This document shows, one piece after another, positions 24,331-37,150 of a DNA stretch of 64,000 nucleotides; the stretch's first letter is position 1; every line of letters starts with the position of its first letter. The position numbers were made by a program, and so were the translations under genes. Under the pieces are notes generated by a model, which was not told the DNA's origin, searched no databases, and was given only the letters and a program-made list of their open reading frames with translations. Source of the DNA: Allacma fusca. Lineage: Eukaryota; Arthropoda; Collembola; Symphypleona; Sminthuridae. The DNA lies in the NCBI GenBank assembly GCA_947179485.1, contig OX359245.1, forward strand, positions 78,045,067 through 78,109,066. The letters are read 5' to 3'.

Positions 24331-26920
24331 ATGAGTTGCCACATTTTTCTGGCCATTTACAGCTTCGGATTATTAGTCCTTATTGGTAAGATTCTCAAAA
24401 TTATTTTAATTTTAATTTCCTAATAAAACTATTGCATATTCCCAATGTCTCTGCGTTTGAATTTCGAAGCATCAAAAAATCACTTCAAGACGATTTTACA
24501 CCCGTATAGACAAATATTTACAGGAAATTTGATCTTGGGGAAAATATAGAATGTTTAGGAAAGTTTAGAGCAGCATATTTATTAAAGCAGATAATACAAT
24601 AAACACAATGCAGTCAGCGTTTAATGAAGGGGAGCTGGGCGTTTTATATTGGGCTACTGAGCGAGGATGTTTTACGAAAGTTATAATGCGAGTTGTTTTG
24701 TTTCCAGCAAAATCTGATGACCTAGCAGTATCAAACCGACTGTACAATCAATTATGCAACAGTTATGAGAATTCGCAGTATGGGAGGGTCCTTCCCGGAT
24801 CTTCTGGTCCCGCTTCAGTCTGTCCAGTTATCGAGAAGGAAGAATCCAGCAATCAATGGACCTTTAATACTTGCGGTTAAAATCTTTCCCATTCATACAC
24901 ATTGTCACAGAACATTTATTCTCACGATTAGCTTTAATAAGGGACAATGGTAAAAATAATTATCCTCCATTTTGTAAAAAATCAACTTCGAAGGTTCAAA
25001 AAAAATTCCTATGTCCTCACCCTCACCTCAATTGAACATATGTACATATGTGCATTCGAGAAAATTATATTAGTTTGTAATTTATTTACGGCGTTTTTTT
25101 GAAAAAACACTAAATGTTTCCCATCAGTTTGCATAGCTGGTGTCCATAAAAAGGGAAGCAAAGGTTTGAAGGATTTCACGTCAGAGTTTACTTCCATTTG
25201 TCACCCAAACCTTAACAAAATTATTTCCTATTTTGAAATTAAAAATAGGGATCGCGTTTTTTTCAATCTATTTATAAAGATTTTAAGGAATAAAAAATAT
25301 TATATTTTAGTTTTTTAAACCAAATCCAAATTTTTGGTCCTTCCCGTAACAACTCATATGTTGAAATATTAAGTTGTCGGCAGTAATACATACATTAAAA
25401 ATATTCTAGTGTTACAAATAAGAAATCAAGTGTAATAATGAATCAACATTGCCCCTTTTAAATGTAGACGGTGAAGACATTTGATTTGGGTTAGTGTCTT
25501 AATTGTACTGGAGATTTGAAAGAGACCTGAATTTAGAAATATTTTAGCAGAGGAAATCTCGAGCAAACGTAGCATTATTGGCTGCAGTGTCAAAAACAAC
25601 AATGATGGTACATGCGTGGAAATAATTTGATGTTTTAATTGGCTGCAGGTGGGAATGATGGCGGCTCATCTAATGATGGAGGCTCATCCAGTGATGCCAG
25701 ACGTGGTGGTAAGGTCCGAGGGCTTGATAAGCCGGGTCAACCAGCTCCTGACGATGGGGACTACTACGATGATAAGATCATAAATGGCAAGGACGCCATA
25801 CCATATTCCCATCCTTACCTAGTTTACCTTCGGACTGACTTCTTAGAAAAGGGACTCAGTGGGACCCTGTACAACAGCTACACTATCCTTGTGAACACGT
25901 ACCATCTGGAGCAAAACCTAAAGAAGGCTGGATCGATGGACAATCTTCTGATCCACATCGGAAAACATAAACATGCGCAGCGCGAAAATGAGGAGCAGCT
26001 TCGGTTCATGTGCAATTACACAAATCATCCCAAATAGTAAATATTTTTCATTATGTTATAAAACAATTCCATATTATACCCACCAGCAAAACTTCCAATT
26101 AGAATCTGCTCCCTCCAGAATATTGTTTGATTCTGTCACAATGGTTCTATTGTTAGCTCATTTCCTAATTATCCTTATTGTTAGTTTTGGAAGTTTTTGT
26201 CATGCGCAAAGTCATGGACAAAGTCATGCGCATTAGCACTATAGGTTTTTTGGGGTGAAGCGAAACTAAAAATCCCTGCTATTAAAGTATATGTTTGGAG
26301 TAAAATATCGTATTGCGAGGGATTTTAATGAAGGTTTTTGTTTCAGTACGCAAGGTTCGAAAAACAGCTATTACGTATACAGTGCTGTTCATCTATACGA
26401 CCCCATAACATTCAACAATTACGCGGACAAAATCCGCCTCGCTAAGCCAAGTCAAAAAAAGACCATTGAAAAAACTTGTCTCATCCCAGGCTGGGGTAGC
26501 AAAGGGGGTGGGAAAGAGACTTCGAGTATATTGCAAGATGCAGATGCCACAATTCGGGACTGTGTCGGCAATCCTACCATTGATGATAACGAGTTCTGCA
26601 CGAATCCCGTTTACTGCTGGGTGAGTTAACGAAACAATTATTAGAATTAGAATGCAACCTGATTATATTGGGAATGTTAATTGGACGACGTTTCTAAATA
26701 GGCCGATTCAGGGTCCCCCCTAGTTTGTACAGACAAGCACCGTATATTTGCTACTGGCTTGGCCTCTGCCACTGGTAGAGCCACAGGAACTGACTGTAAG
26801 AAAGCCCACGATACTCTCTATGCTGACCTCGAAATCCAGGACGTACATGATTGGGCAGAGAAGACCTTTAAGGATCATGAGCAGATGTGTCGCCCGTTGA
26901 TGCGAAACGAATTTTCTTAA
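24331..26920 (+). CDS. Secreted serine protease homologue, copy 2 (catalytic Asp lost)
   Basis: Tandem paralogue of the gene at 18.4-22.5 kb. Exons are 24331-24385, 24708-24875, 25649-26036, 26347-26620 and 26702-26920 (367 residues, phases consistent). Order: signal peptide MSCHIFLAIYSFGLLVLIG; the three-Cys module (Cys 35, 57, 74); a longer Gly/Ser/Asp-rich linker (residues 75-116); a cleavage point K117 before IINGKD; then the chymotrypsin fold. As in copy 1, the His site is NTYHL, the Asp site is YSAVHL, the Ser site is ADSGSPLVC and the S1 residue is Val. The three substitutions shared by both copies show that loss of catalysis predates the duplication. The stop TAA just beyond the exon 2 donor is also conserved. 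The main divergence is linker length. Probably haemolymph or gut lumen; function unknown. Confidence 0.86.
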
Positions 26921-27625
26921 GACCAGAGAAAAATTCTGATTTATTTGTTTCTTGTTTAATCCCTTTACACGTGAAATATTGCCGCAATTTTAGGTTTTCG
27001 ATTTAAATATCTATGAAATCCGGTTTTTGCTCCAAAATATTCAATTGCCTTGGGATACTTAATTGTTTGTTATATGTAATACAGAATGGTTTAGCTGTCA
27101 ACTCTGGTTCCCCAAAATTGGATATGGACGTTATACGTGGAAATTGTATTCTGATATGTATTTAAAAATAATTACTTTTTTCAAAACTTATGATTAATTA
27201 AAATTTAAATCCATTTCATCTTTCTTGTGTGTCTTGTAACGAAGACAGGCAAAACTTCTTACTATAATTAGCAATTTACTTGTAAATCCAATGCAGTGGA
27301 TAGTTTTACGTCGTTCGGACTTAACACTTAAGGGTAGATGACCAGCTTCACTTTTGGTTTTTGCGCATAATATGCGTTTAAAAAACGACTGTTCGAATTC
27401 ATGGCATACTTTTAATGTGCTCATTTTATCTTTACAGGTAAATCATGTTAATTGTCAGAATTAATAGCCATACATCCTACAGGGATAACTTATTCCATTC
27501 TAGACTATTACAAGCTTGTTCAACTAATTTTGGTGGCATAAATTCTGGATACAAAACATGTATTAATTGTTGATATTGAATGTCCATGCATCTCCCAGTC
27601 ATTTCAGTTTGACGGTCTCGTCCAA
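26921..27625. other. Intergenic, no gene recognised
   Basis: Convergent gap between the protease homologue and the first receptor gene. It contains their 3' flanks only. A 76-codon minus-strand frame at 27194-27424 has no recognisable homology. Confidence 0.4.
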
Positions 27626-29263
27626 TTATTCCGAATCTCGAAATTCCACCAATATAATCATGTAAGTTGTTAAGGAGCACACTATCTGGAAAAAGAAACT
27701 CACCTTTAGTGTACATAAAAACCCTTCACTTGTGCGGAAAAAATATTGTTAAATGAATGTTTTTTAAAATTATTAGTTCCCATTTGAGTAAAATCCATTA
27801 AAAATGTATCTAAAGTCCACGCTGCACTTTACCGAGGTGAGCAAACTTCGATCAGCGTTTACGTAATTGCCCGGCGATATGGTCGGTGGATTTGAGGTCA
27901 ATCTTAATGCCATCATTAGAACCTTATACAAGAACTCATGATCATCAGGGATGTTTTAAAGATTTAATTATCATAATGTCATAAATTTAAAAGTAAATAA
28001 TTCTTTTGTATATTCAAAAGTGAATCTACGTACATTTTTATGAAGATCTTCGGGCAATTTTGCCACATCAAGTCTGCATAAGCTGAACAAGACTTGATTC
28101 GCAGTGGTTTTAATTTTTCCGCTCTCAGTCAAAAGGTGGTACATTTGCAAAGCCAGTACTGCTGATAAAATGATACAAAACAATGTGCTGCTGTGATCAG
28201 CTTTTATAATTGAAAATAGGGTAAAAAATGAATATGCCAACACAAGTGTAATGTAATAGACAATATGAAGCAACATGTCGCAGCCAAAGTGGTCATTAAA
28301 GCTGTCTATCAGGTTTAATACAATGTTAACACTCTGTAGACAATTTCTTACAACGTCATCAGAATTATTTTTACAGTGGTAATCTTGCTTCTCTTTGCTT
28401 ATAGGAACCAACGGAAGTGATTGAAAATTTTCGAAAGTAATTTTTCCACAATGCCCCATAGTAGAAATCTCAAGATTGCCTAATTCTTGTGTTACAACTT
28501 CCAAGCATGCGCAGTACAGTTTCAAAAAGAAAGTCTTGTAAATGACAAGTGCAACATGGAGATAGATCCGAAGTAACCAGGTCACCGATGCCAAGATAAA
28601 GTATATTTTAAAAACTGGACTGGAGTCTTTCTGATCATCTAATTCTTTTTCGTGCTCTTGATTTTTCGCATAACCACTTATGTCCCAAGGATCACTGATG
28701 TTATAGAAAAACGAGTAGAAACTGAAGACTCCGGCAAACAATATAAATGCTAGACACGAAATTAGAGCAGTTAGAACCCAACGCCGGGTATAATTTTGAA
28801 TATTTAAATATTTGTTAGCATGCTTATAGTTCTTTAAACAAAAATCAAACTGTTCCCCTAGAGACGTGTAGAGCTCAAATTGGTAGTTGTGAAACTTCCA
28901 GAACAATTCCGAACGTCTTGAATTGCACAATGCCATCAATTGAAATATTAACCCAGTCAGGGTAAACATGACGTAAAGAAACGAATGCACAAATTTTTCT
29001 GTTGGAGTAAATTTCGCTACTTTTTGGAATTTCATGTTTGCTACAGTGACGGTAGAAGTTGAAGCTAAGCTGAACAGGATTGTCAGAAGTGTCCATAAAC
29101 TTGCTTTGCTTTTCCAACCCCCGGTTACTGTTCGATCGGGCTGAATGGTCAAGGACAAAAACCCAATCGCTCGGAGACATTGAAACACTGGTTTTGATAA
29201 TTCCAATAATTTTTCAGGTACTGAAATTTTGGGGTTGGATTTATTACCGAATTCAATGAACAT
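27626..29263 (-). CDS. Gustatory receptor, array member 1
   Basis: Insect-type gustatory receptors are seven-helix ligand-gated channels of sensory neurons. Exons are 29263-28034, 27922-27833 and 27685-27626, all phase 0, giving 459 residues. Exon 1 holds the intracellular N-terminus (MFIEFGNKSNPK) and six hydrophobic segments, with the family-wide GEQFDFCLKNYKHA and SLCRLDVAKLPEDL blocks. Exon 2 encodes VLMMALRLTSNPPTISPGNY followed by DRSLLTS, the re-entrant stretch before the last helix. Exon 3 encodes IVCSLTTYMIILVEF and ends RDSE; this is the diagnostic TYxxxxxQF motif, here with Glu for Gln. The short 3' exons lie outside the long open frame, which otherwise runs into intron. The start is the ATG shared by the array, with an in-frame stop just upstream. 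Ligand unknown. Confidence 0.9.
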
Positions 29264-32200
29264 GTTTTAACGCGTGAAATATTTCTTTGCTTGCTTCTGT
29301 ATTTAACTCTGATGTGTTTAACAGCATGTAAGAATTGGTTTCTTACTGGTTTCTTCACTTTTTAAAATACTCACTTAAAATTAACTTAAGAGGTTTTCAT
29401 TTTCTTTATGACAAGCGGAAATTGGGCAAATAATTTGCTGTACCAACACTTACAATTAGTCTTGGGCGTGTCGTGGTACGTCATTTACTTAGTTGGGCGC
29501 TTCTAAATGCATGATGAGGTATGACGACTGATCTCCTATAAGCTCACCCCTTACAGCGTAATTTTATTAACAACAATAGCTAAGAACGAGCACTGCACAG
29601 CCAGCAAATGCTGGCTCAGAAAGGCAAATATAAATAGAGAAGGCAGTAAATAATTAGCTGCGCAGTGCTATAGTCGTCGATACTAGATACATCTAGAGCG
29701 CGCGAATATTTGATTCTTACCATCACGGTCACAATCCAGTCTTTCAACTCAGCTTAAACGAGAGGATAAGATGTACAAACTTTACGTTGTTAGCCTTTCT
29801 CTAACTTGTACGTATAAATATCATTTTTCCATAGTATCAAAATAGGCAAAATTAACCGTATTGGTACTTTATTACTATAAAAATTTACCATATTAACAAT
29901 TTCCGCTGAAAATAATAAACCACACTGAGAAACAATACAGTCACAGGATTTGAGTCTGTATTTTTGAAAACGGACAACGAAAAAGTCATCAAGTCGTTAT
30001 TTGTATGTATTCCACTTAATGTGCATGTACATCATAGCAATTTTCGGGATGAAATGCGGTCCGAAAATCGTACTGCTAAGGCAGAAACCCGAAAAAGCCC
30101 GAAAATTTCAATAATTTTTACCAGCCTTAATAACTCAAGTATTTTTATTTTGCATGCGTTTTAATTGTTATAGCAACCTAAGGTTGCTTCATGATTTTTG
30201 GGACAACGTGGGATAATTATAGCGGATTTTGTAAAAAAATTACTTTGCATTTTTGCTCATTACGGATTTTTTTTCACGGTGAGCACAACCTAATCTGCAT
30301 AATGTTTTTACTTCAAACTGTAAGGCTTCATATGAACGACGAAAGAAAATTTTAAAAAATCGCGTATTAGGTTGTGCTCACCGCGAAAACAGAAAAAAAC
30401 CGACACGGGCATTTCGTATACATACATACGTAAGGGTTCATTCATGACGTAAGTGACGGGTAGATTGCATGTGTGTACATACAGCAAGCATGCAAACATT
30501 GCTTGCTTGCTAAAGTAGACGAGGAGAGGTGGCTTCTGTAACGCAATACACGCGCAGCGCCTTCCAGGTAAACGAAGGCCCTATCACACTCCATTCTTTG
30601 GGACCGTGCCGCAGCACAACTAGTCCCAAATATATTTTGTAATAATTTGGGATTGGTTGACTGTATGCCAATAATTTTTGTTGTCAGCAGTATCTACGCT
30701 ATTAAAAATGTATTTATGTACATAATATGTACATAGTCCAAAAAATGCTTCAATATGGGAATGACCGTATTGAAAAAACAGACTCATTTACAAAATAATT
30801 AAACCTTTACAGTTGTTTTTTTACGCTAAACTAAAAAATCATTCTATATGCTTTAAATGTATAATTGTTCCTAGGTAACTACTCTAACGACTGTAGATAC
30901 AGATACACAATCATTAACCAATAAACACATGTTTTACTTAAATTAGGGAAATTACGTGGCCACTGTAATCCAAGAAACAGATTTTAAGCAGTTCGTATCT
31001 TAAGCACTTTCGTTCCACAAAGGTTTCTGGTAGTGTTTCTGTTCGGTACCGGGAATTCCCGAGGTTTCGGTTCCGGTACGGTTTAAGCAGTATCCTTAAT
31101 CCTTCGTACCACAAAGGTTTCTGGCTGTCCAGCAAAATTCATTGTAATTTCCTACGACATATGCAAAAACTATATAGCTTGTTGTTAGGAAACTATGGGA
31201 ATGGAGTATCAATAGGAAATGTTTAGGTTTATCCTATGGGTAACTTTAATTTCATATAGTTGAGCGTCCCATCACTATAGAATTGAGCAAATATAGGAAG
31301 TGCTTCACAGATGCCTTTGTATCTCTTCCGGAATTCACATTGAACAGATGGCGCTCAGTGCAGTGTTTATGTATTTATGTGTCATGAATTACTTTATACA
31401 AAATTTAGCTCCAGCGGCAAAATATTTTAGCGATCGTAAATGGTTCCAGCGTGATCAATAACATTTAGAAACTGTTGTTGGATGCGATTTGTGTTCGTGG
31501 CTCTAATTTTCTTTGGCCTTTTAATTTATTTTCAATTTTTTACTGTCGCGAAATTATAAATAAGTATTTGTTCTATATTTCGAACTCAAATACAACGCTT
31601 ATGTCAGGATTGACAAAACCTAAATTAACTAATGGCTAACTAATCCTAAAATAAATGTAGCTTTTTATGAAAATTTGAAGATTGTGTCTCCTGTTTTTAT
31701 GAGAGTATCCAATACGAGAATAATATAGATGTTGCTCGTTAGAAATCTTGATTGATACTCCCCCTTTATTACACATTAAGGGGTCCATCAGACCATGAGG
31801 AATTTTCTTTGGCCTTTTATTTTATTTTCAATTTTTTACTGTCCCGAAATTATAAATAGGTATTTGCTCCATATTTCGAACTCAAATTCTACGCTTATAA
31901 AACACAGTCCATTCTGATGAAAACGTGTAGTTAAAATAGTCAAAGATTTTATTGTAGTTAATAATTTGATGATTAGAATATTGTTTGCAATAATAAGAAT
32001 GACTATTAATATTTTCATGATTATGGATGTGTCAAATGTAAACTATTTATTATCGACTATAAATACAATATCCGTGAGTGCAGGGATACCTAATAATTTA
32101 GGAAACGTAGTCCTTTGAAGTGACATTCGTTAAAGTTGCCCTTATATTTGCCTTGCATTCAAAACGAGAACTAAATTGGGTTATTAAATGGTAATACGTG

Positions 32201-34085
32201 AGCTTAGAACTTATCTAGAATTATTATTCCTGGCTTGGTATTACATTACATTACAGTTTGCATATCAAATATTTAGCAGCGGGATAACAAATGTGGCATT
32301 AAAGTTTTAATTAACAGCACGATTACTGCGCTGGAGTATTCTACGATATTCATAGAAGCAGTTTATTAATATGAACGGTTTTTGATATAGCAATCTATTG
32401 CACACAAAATATGCAGCGCTTGGTTGGTACATATGTCTGTTTGCATAACGATTGAAAAACATCCTAATGGGATTACCATCTTCAGATATGTCATCAAAAT
32501 GTTTTGTGAATCACCTGGGCTGCATATAATTATATACTATATGATACGCCACTATCACGCTTCTCAGGTTGAAGTAATTTCGAAGGGTTGTCAAATGACT
32601 TTACGGGTTATATTATTTACATTCCTCTCCATTTTGAGGCAAACGGAAGCTAATGCCTATACCAGGATCACCGTCTTAGACTGATGGGGAAGGACTGACT
32701 GTAACATTGAGCGACTGACTGCTGACTGACTGAGACTGCGACTGATTTAAATCTAACTATACGGCTAAGACTTTGACTGACAGACTTATTTCTGTTTACT
32801 TATTACTGTCACTCGTAGGGTCGTTACAATATAAGGTAAATCGTTAACGTTAGTTTTACTTCGTTTTAAATTCACGGTACATGCGAAAATTCAACTTTCA
32901 CAATTGCCGAATTCAAGTTGTAATTGCACATTTGGTTACATATTTATATTATATAATACTGTAGGGGTTTAAGATATTTGTTTAAGTTGCACATTCAATC
33001 TTCAAAAGCAAACTATTTTGATATTTCGTAAATACAAACACATGCTACAATCATTTATTCGAACTGTACGCATTTATCTTTTGGACAAGGTAAAAATGTT
33101 CTAATTTAAACCTGGATACGTAGGTTGTGGCGGACTGGTTACATCTAGCTGGACCTCCGTGCATATATGGGACAGGACTTTATTATGGCAGCGGTTGAAG
33201 GGGAGCTGTATGTGTGGTACGTTTGGTTTGTCACACCCGACCCAAGCAGTCGTCAAACATAGAACCGGATTAATGTAAAAAGTACCGGATCTGTACCTGT
33301 ACATGAACTCAAATACCCGCTAAAACCTGTACCCATAAAGTGCACTGTTTTGGTAACATTAGTATAAAATGCACCTATATAAAAATATCAACTATGTATC
33401 CGTCCAGATTTGCCTGCAAAGTGCTTGCAGAATGTCCCTACTACCGCACATAATATTAATATTTTGAATTGTTTTCCACAACAAATTTGGGATCTTACAG
33501 GGAATTGACATCCAAAATTTCAGCTGACACTGATCTGATGTTAACTCAAAAGTAGGAAATAAATGTCCCCAGTGGAACCGATCATCACCACATTTAAAAA
33601 TACATTAACCCTCCTGGTCAATGTATCATCATAATTTGGTTATCTCCACCAAAGCTGTAAAATAACTAGGTGATCCATGAAACACTGGGAAGCAATGAAA
33701 TCCCGCGTAGTTTGCTTTCCTACCCCAGGTTGACTGCTCTTAGGACATGTCAAACTGTATAGCAATTAAAAAAATTAGCAATCGCCTTAACTAAGTTGTC
33801 CAAACTCCAAATTGGTGTCAAATTTAAATTAATCTAGTTCTTGATCTACACTAATTTTGATTACCAAAATAGCTGAATTGTACATTGAATGTCTACCTAT
33901 ATATATATTATAGCACTTCATACTATATAAATTAAATTTTAATACTTATAAAATGGCCGTGATGGCACGAACAAAAACAAAATAGAGGTTAAAGAATATT
34001 GTACTTACGCAGGTATGCTGCAATTAATATTATAATTTCTACTACAGTTTAACATTTTTCCTGACGTTTATCATACACTAATACT
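29264..34085. other. Upstream DNA of receptor 1, duplicated elsewhere; no gene recognised
   Basis: 29264-31480 is a diverged copy of 39086-41070, and 31480-32440 matches the stretch interrupted by the Helitron (41070-41366 plus 49551-49900). This shows that the duplicated unit included several kilobases upstream of the receptor. A GGTACCGGGAATTCCCGAGG motif with adjoining CGGTTCCGGTACGG occurs at 31045-31082 and again at 40037-40074. 32450-34085 is AT-rich without recognisable content. Confidence 0.5.
29589..29669. repeat. Short inverted-repeat element, AGCACTGC family
   Basis: An 81-bp unit with ends AGCACTGCACAG / CTGCGCAGTGCT upstream of receptor 1. The orthologous-by-duplication copy is at 39407-39491, and an independent relative is at 34086-34179. 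Probably a very short MITE; target duplication not resolved. Confidence 0.5.
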
Positions 34086-34179
34086 AGCACGGCACAACCA
34101 GCTATTGCGTTTAACTATTTCCTGCCTTCGATACTCGCATTTGCCTTCCGGAGGTAGCAATATCTGTCTGTGCAGTGCT
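34086..34179. repeat. Short inverted-repeat element, AGCACTGC family
   Basis: Ends AGCACGGCACA / TGTGCAGTGCT. A third, more diverged member of the 81-bp family found upstream of receptors 1 and 2. Confidence 0.45.
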
Positions 34180-34192
34180 AGTAATCTTAATA

Positions 34193-34367
34193 TCCTTATA
34201 AATTTACCGCCACTTTACGGAGTTTGTGGCTATTAAAATTTAAAAAGCCCGCAAGATTTAAGCATAAGTCTCCACGACTGGTGTTGATTCTTAACCCCAT
34301 TAGGCGCTACACTCACCCTACCACCTCTCCAAGTAATTGGCCCTGTGAAGCACAGGGTTGCTACTAG
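34193..34367 (+). mobile_element. Small non-autonomous Helitron (175 bp)
   Basis: The 3' end has a CTACCACCTCTCCAAGTAAT motif, the hairpin CCCTGTGAAGCACAGGG, then TTGCTACTAG followed by T. These match the 3' ends of the elements at 16248-16515 and 41367-49550. The 5' end is placed at TCCTTATAAATTTACC after an A, which is less certain. Confidence 0.6.
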
Positions 34368-34423
34368 TAATAAAATGACAGTGTGGGCACATACAATGAA
34401 AGAATTTTAAACTTCGCTCTCGA

Positions 34424-34901
34424 CTACAGAGTCTTGCAAGCAACGATTATGACCCTGATGTATTAACGGATTTACTTACAACGAAAGTAATGCAAGACAA
34501 ACATCTGCAGTGGTCTGGTAAAAGGTTGCAAAGAGTCATACAGTCTATCTCGCTTTGGCCGTTCTGGGTTTTACTGGTTAGCTTAAAGCAACTGAAATTT
34601 GTGCAAGCGATGGAAATACACGGAGACTTGGCCTTGTTCTTGGATGCGACCGGGATGATTTGTAAAGATTTGCCTAGCCCATTTCACGAGAAAAATATTT
34701 TTTACTATGCGTAAAAGAATTACTTGTCCCAAATATTAGCTTAATTTTTCACGAATGTGAACTAAGTATGTTTCAAATTTGTATAGTTTGGTTACCAAAC
34801 ATCCACAGAAAGGGGAATCAGCAGTTCCGGAGCTGGAATGTTACACAGCTTATCAGACGGTGTCATTTCATTTTGCTTTAGATTCGTTTTGGATAGGTAT
34901 G
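34424..34901 (+). pseudogene. Degenerate transposase-like fragment (LDATG motif)
   Basis: An open frame at 34490-34714, extendable 5' without ATG, reads FVQAMEIHGDLALFLDATG and then FHEKNIFYYA before a stop. Further downstream, in another frame, is HPQKGESAVPELECYTAYQT. The order 'LDATG ... YYA ... K-G-E-S-A-x-P' recalls uncharacterised MULE-like transposase proteins, with the Asp of DATG as a candidate catalytic residue. That assignment is from memory of the family pattern and is weak. Flanking boundaries were not found. Confidence 0.3.
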
Positions 34902-35095
34902 TAATGTATGCATTTATAATCTTGAGACAAGGCTAAGTTTTTAAATAGTTTGTAGCTATAAAAATTACTTTCATCTCTCTGGTGATGACGTGAAGATCCG
35001 GAGGGTTCAGATTAATTTTTGAAAAGGTAATTAGTTAAAAATAATAATTGGAAACGATTTTTCTAAACGTTTTATTGTTTTAACGTTATTATTGT

Positions 35096-36912
35096 TATTA
35101 TACCTGCCGACAAAGGTGGGGCCACGGTTGTTTGGCGAAAGGATTTGTATATTGAAGAATGTATGCGACAGTTATCTGACCAGGCATATTACATTTCATG
35201 GACAGAAGAACCGAGAACACAAAGCCAAGACATAGTAACGGCTACAATTTCCGAAATGATTCGTAATGGACAACTTCCAAGGGAAGCAATCAATCTGATT
35301 AGCAAGAAGCCACGGTGTCCGAAGTTTTACGGTCTCCCAAAAATCCATAAACCAAATAATCCAGGTAGACCAGTCATCTCATCAGTAAATAGTACAACAG
35401 AATTAACTTCTTCAATTCTGGATACTATTTTACAACCTATACTGAACTCAACGCCGACTTATCTCGAAGATATTAATGATTTACTCAAGAAACTGGCTCA
35501 ATTTAAATTTCAAGGACATGGACGATATATTGTAATTATGGATGTAGTAGCACTATATACAAATATACCACATCAAGATATACTGACTTCCATTAAATAT
35601 TTTTTGGATCAAACTCATAATACTGATATTTTAACTTCAGTAATAATATGTCTCACAGAACTTGTCCTTGACCTTACTGAATTTGAATTCAATTAGATGT
35701 ATTTCAAACACACCAAGGGTGTTCCAGTGGGCAATAAGATGGGCCCAGTTGTTGCGTGCTTATTTATGGCATATTTGGAGGAAAAATTCAATCAGACGTA
35801 TCATGGAGCTAAACTGGACTTGGATTTAAGATACATGGATGATTTGCTCAAATTATTTTCATGCTCCAAAGGTGAACTTCATTTGTATATTCAAGTGTTT
35901 ACAACTTCACATGATTCTATAAAATTTGAATTTAAAATATATGAGACATCAGCTCCATTTCTTGATGTATTGATTATTCCGGACCAATTCAGTGACACTA
36001 TTCAAACAACCATCTATGCCACAGTCCACAGATTCACACACGTATGTTTCTTACTAATCATATCATCCAAAATCATCTTTCAATGCAATTCCATTTTCAC
36101 AGTCTCTACGTTTAAGAAGAATATGTAGCCGAAATTATGAGTTTGAAAACCAAGCTAAAATAATATCAACACACTTTCTTAATCGACATTATCTCGAAAA
36201 CCTTATTAAAGAAGCCATAAACAAATGCAGCTGAATTTCGAGAGAAGAATTAATAAACAAAACAAACCCACGCCAAAATGTAACAACAGAACGAATTCCT
36301 TTCGTACTTAACTATTCTCCACTTGCACGTGTGTTAGCCTATGATGCTATTATGGTATACAAGTCAATAATCCCTTATTCTACCGGTTCTCAAATTATTC
36401 CACTGCCACCTGTGAAATATTTTTGCCGGGCCCCCAACTTAAAACAATTACTTGTCCGCACATCAATTACCAAAACACCTATACCAACAACACCAGGCAC
36501 ATTTCCATGCAAAAGAGGTAAACGATGCGTCACCTGCAAAAATACTTTGAAACTATCTACGGTGACAAACTTGAAGAGAACAATACATCTCAAACAAGAA
36601 TTTACATGTGAATCAAAGTCGTTGATATATGCTATTAAATGCAACAAATGCCCTGATGTAATATATGTAGGGCAAACGGAAATACCACTTGGGGATAGAT
36701 TTGCGGAACACAGGAGGGATGTGTTGAATAAACAATATAAAAATGTTTCCCAACATTTTAATCTAACTGGGCATAGTGTGGATGATATGCTAGTTACTGG
36801 ATTGAAGTACGCATCAAGAGATGAAAAAGTCAGAATTGAAACCGAAAACCGAATGATCCATTTCTTCACGTCTAATTCATTGTCTGGACAAAACATCAAA
36901 TTTACATATTAA
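35096..36912 (+). mobile_element. Penelope-like retroelement, 5'-truncated, RT plus GIY-YIG endonuclease
   Basis: Three broken frames together span a Penelope-type polyprotein. RT part (35096-36128): PADKGGATVVW, FYGLPKIHKPNNPGRPV, MDVVALYTNIPHQD, then after an in-frame stop at 35694-35696 GVPVGNKMGPVVACLFMAYL, the catalytic box RYMDD and a thumb FEFKIYETSAPFLDVL. A frame change follows at about 36030. The linker has a CxxC-type pair (CKRGKRCVTC), and the C-terminal GIY-YIG nuclease reads CPDVIYVGQTEIPLGDRFAEHRRD. The linker/nuclease frame is 36331-36912. The start of the RT is missing, so it is a dead 5'-truncated copy lying between receptors 1 and 2. Confidence 0.85.
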
Positions 36913-37126
36913 GGAAACATCGAAACCTCAGGACTACAGTTCGACGGGTGTGGCAATCCCGGGGTTATCTTAGCAATTTTTTTAAAATGACTTAACTAAT
37001 TTTTTTGGCAGCTATTTTTTTAAAAAACAGTACTGATTATTTTAAATAATCGAGAAATCAATAAATTCAATTTTTATTGATTGTAATATGCAATATATTG
37101 AATGTTACTACCAGTATATCATTTGC

Positions 37127-37150
37127 CTGACGAAGAGTAAAAGCTCGAAA
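37127..37150 (+). ncRNA. Possible hammerhead ribozyme core in Penelope 3' tail
   Basis: CTGACGA, then a GAG...CTC stem, then GAAA: this is the order of the conserved core of a hammerhead. Hammerheads are known in Penelope-like elements (established knowledge). Stem I and the cleavage site could not be paired convincingly by eye, so the motif may be decayed or coincidental. Confidence 0.35.

Noticed and set aside
25973..26236. 87-codon frame ending in a His/Gln-rich CHAQSHGQSHAH tail
   Set aside because: It starts inside exon 3 of protease homologue 2 in the wrong frame and runs into intron 3.
28875..29180. 101-codon minus-strand frame, repeated in receptor 2 (38697-39002)
   Set aside because: Overlaps the receptor first exon in another frame; conserved only because the DNA is duplicated.
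36390..36899. 169-codon minus-strand frame
   Set aside because: Antisense shadow of the Penelope GIY-YIG frame.
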